From positions 2,852,001 to 2,916,000 of the forward strand of contig CP102611.1 of assembly GCA_041874755.1 (NCBI GenBank): a stretch of DNA of 64,000 nucleotides. The letters run 5' to 3'. The stretch is from Chitinibacter sp. SCUT-21 (GTDB taxonomy: Bacteria > Pseudomonadota > Gammaproteobacteria > Burkholderiales > Chitinibacteraceae). Positions 63,940 to 64,000 of the stretch are shown piece by piece. A model generated the notes under the pieces. The model saw nothing but the letters and a program-made list of their open reading frames with translations. It ran no database searches and had not been told where the DNA came from. The first letter of the stretch is position 1. Each line of letters starts with the position of its first letter. Position numbers and translations under genes: made by a program.

Positions 63940-64000
63940 ATGTCGTTTTATTTTGAAGATCTGAAAATCGATCAAAGCGCAGAATACCGCAAAACCTTAA
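63940..64000 (+). CDS. MaoC family dehydratase, 5' part (cut by window edge)
   Basis: The first 20 codons read MSFYFEDLKIDQSAEYRKTL from ATG 63940 with AAAGGAGA upstream. This start (xxYFEDLxxGxSAEYxKTxT) is characteristic of MaoC-type hot-dog dehydratases such as (R)-specific enoyl-CoA hydratases. The catalytic Asp-His part lies beyond the window, so the function rests on a short N-terminal match. Confidence 0.6.
   Translation, partial: MSFYFEDLKIDQSAEYRKTL

Overview
The window looks like chromosome of a chitin-degrading betaproteobacterium of the Neisseriales, most like Chitinibacter and its relatives (family Chitinibacteraceae). The signs are a secreted multidomain GH18 chitinase, a glyoxylate shunt, and the gene order exbB-exbD-lpxK-trm112-kdsB-adk typical of Betaproteobacteria. 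The MutL C-terminal metal motif also resembles the Neisseria protein. Genus placement is inference from gene content; no rRNA gene is present. I see no tRNA, rRNA, CRISPR array or prophage.

Layout. 1-2014: malate synthase (cut by the window edge) and isocitrate lyase. 2185-6037: grpE-dnaK-dnaJ, with a recognisable sigma-32 promoter before grpE and another before dnaK. 6148-14694: a periplasmic binding protein, a CoaD-like enzyme, purT with a small VOC protein, an RlmK-like methyltransferase, a DnaQ-type exonuclease fused to a GIY-YIG/UvrC-like half, a PIG-L deacetylase and a DUF475 membrane protein. 14917-19235: a FimV-like protein, an IS110-family (IS1111-type) element with subterminal inverted repeats and a structured 3' noncoding region, and a TerC protein. 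19313-28519: tatD, a YdgA-like protein, purB, the chitinase, a cysteine-synthase-like enzyme and xseA.

28878-34086: exbB-exbD, then an interruption of about 1.2 kb (an AT-rich unknown membrane gene plus 790 bp of palindrome-rich noncoding DNA), then lpxK-trm112-kdsB-adk. 34216-42721: a BLUF photoreceptor, a MarC protein, miaA, an unknown membrane protein and mutL in one overlapping unit, a response-regulator receiver, amiC-tsaE and queG. 42744-45901: an overlapping pair, hybrid histidine kinase and HD-GYP phosphodiesterase. 45998-48398: the pxpB-pxpC-pxpA 5-oxoprolinase operon. 48446-54248: an alpha/beta hydrolase, a spermidine-synthase-like protein, a SulP transporter, murI, a small unknown and a CidA/LrgB pair.

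54338-63722 is a metal-handling island: a CzcI-like His-rich periplasmic protein, CzcC-, CzcB- and CzcA-type efflux subunits with an unknown membrane-anchored protein between C and B, then a small secreted unknown, a Tat-exported multicopper oxidase and a DUF411 protein. Zinc/cobalt/cadmium-type or copper/silver-type efflux and periplasmic copper oxidation appear combined, with no regulator nearby. The window ends in the start of a MaoC-type dehydratase.

The most interesting unexplained structures are the candidate bridge RNA of the IS element, a hairpin repeat whose two copies differ by compensatory changes, a dispersed GGGTATTG-containing motif found in and between genes, an inverted pair of DnaA boxes beside an AT-rich stretch upstream of exbB, and the uncharacterised accessory proteins of the metal island.
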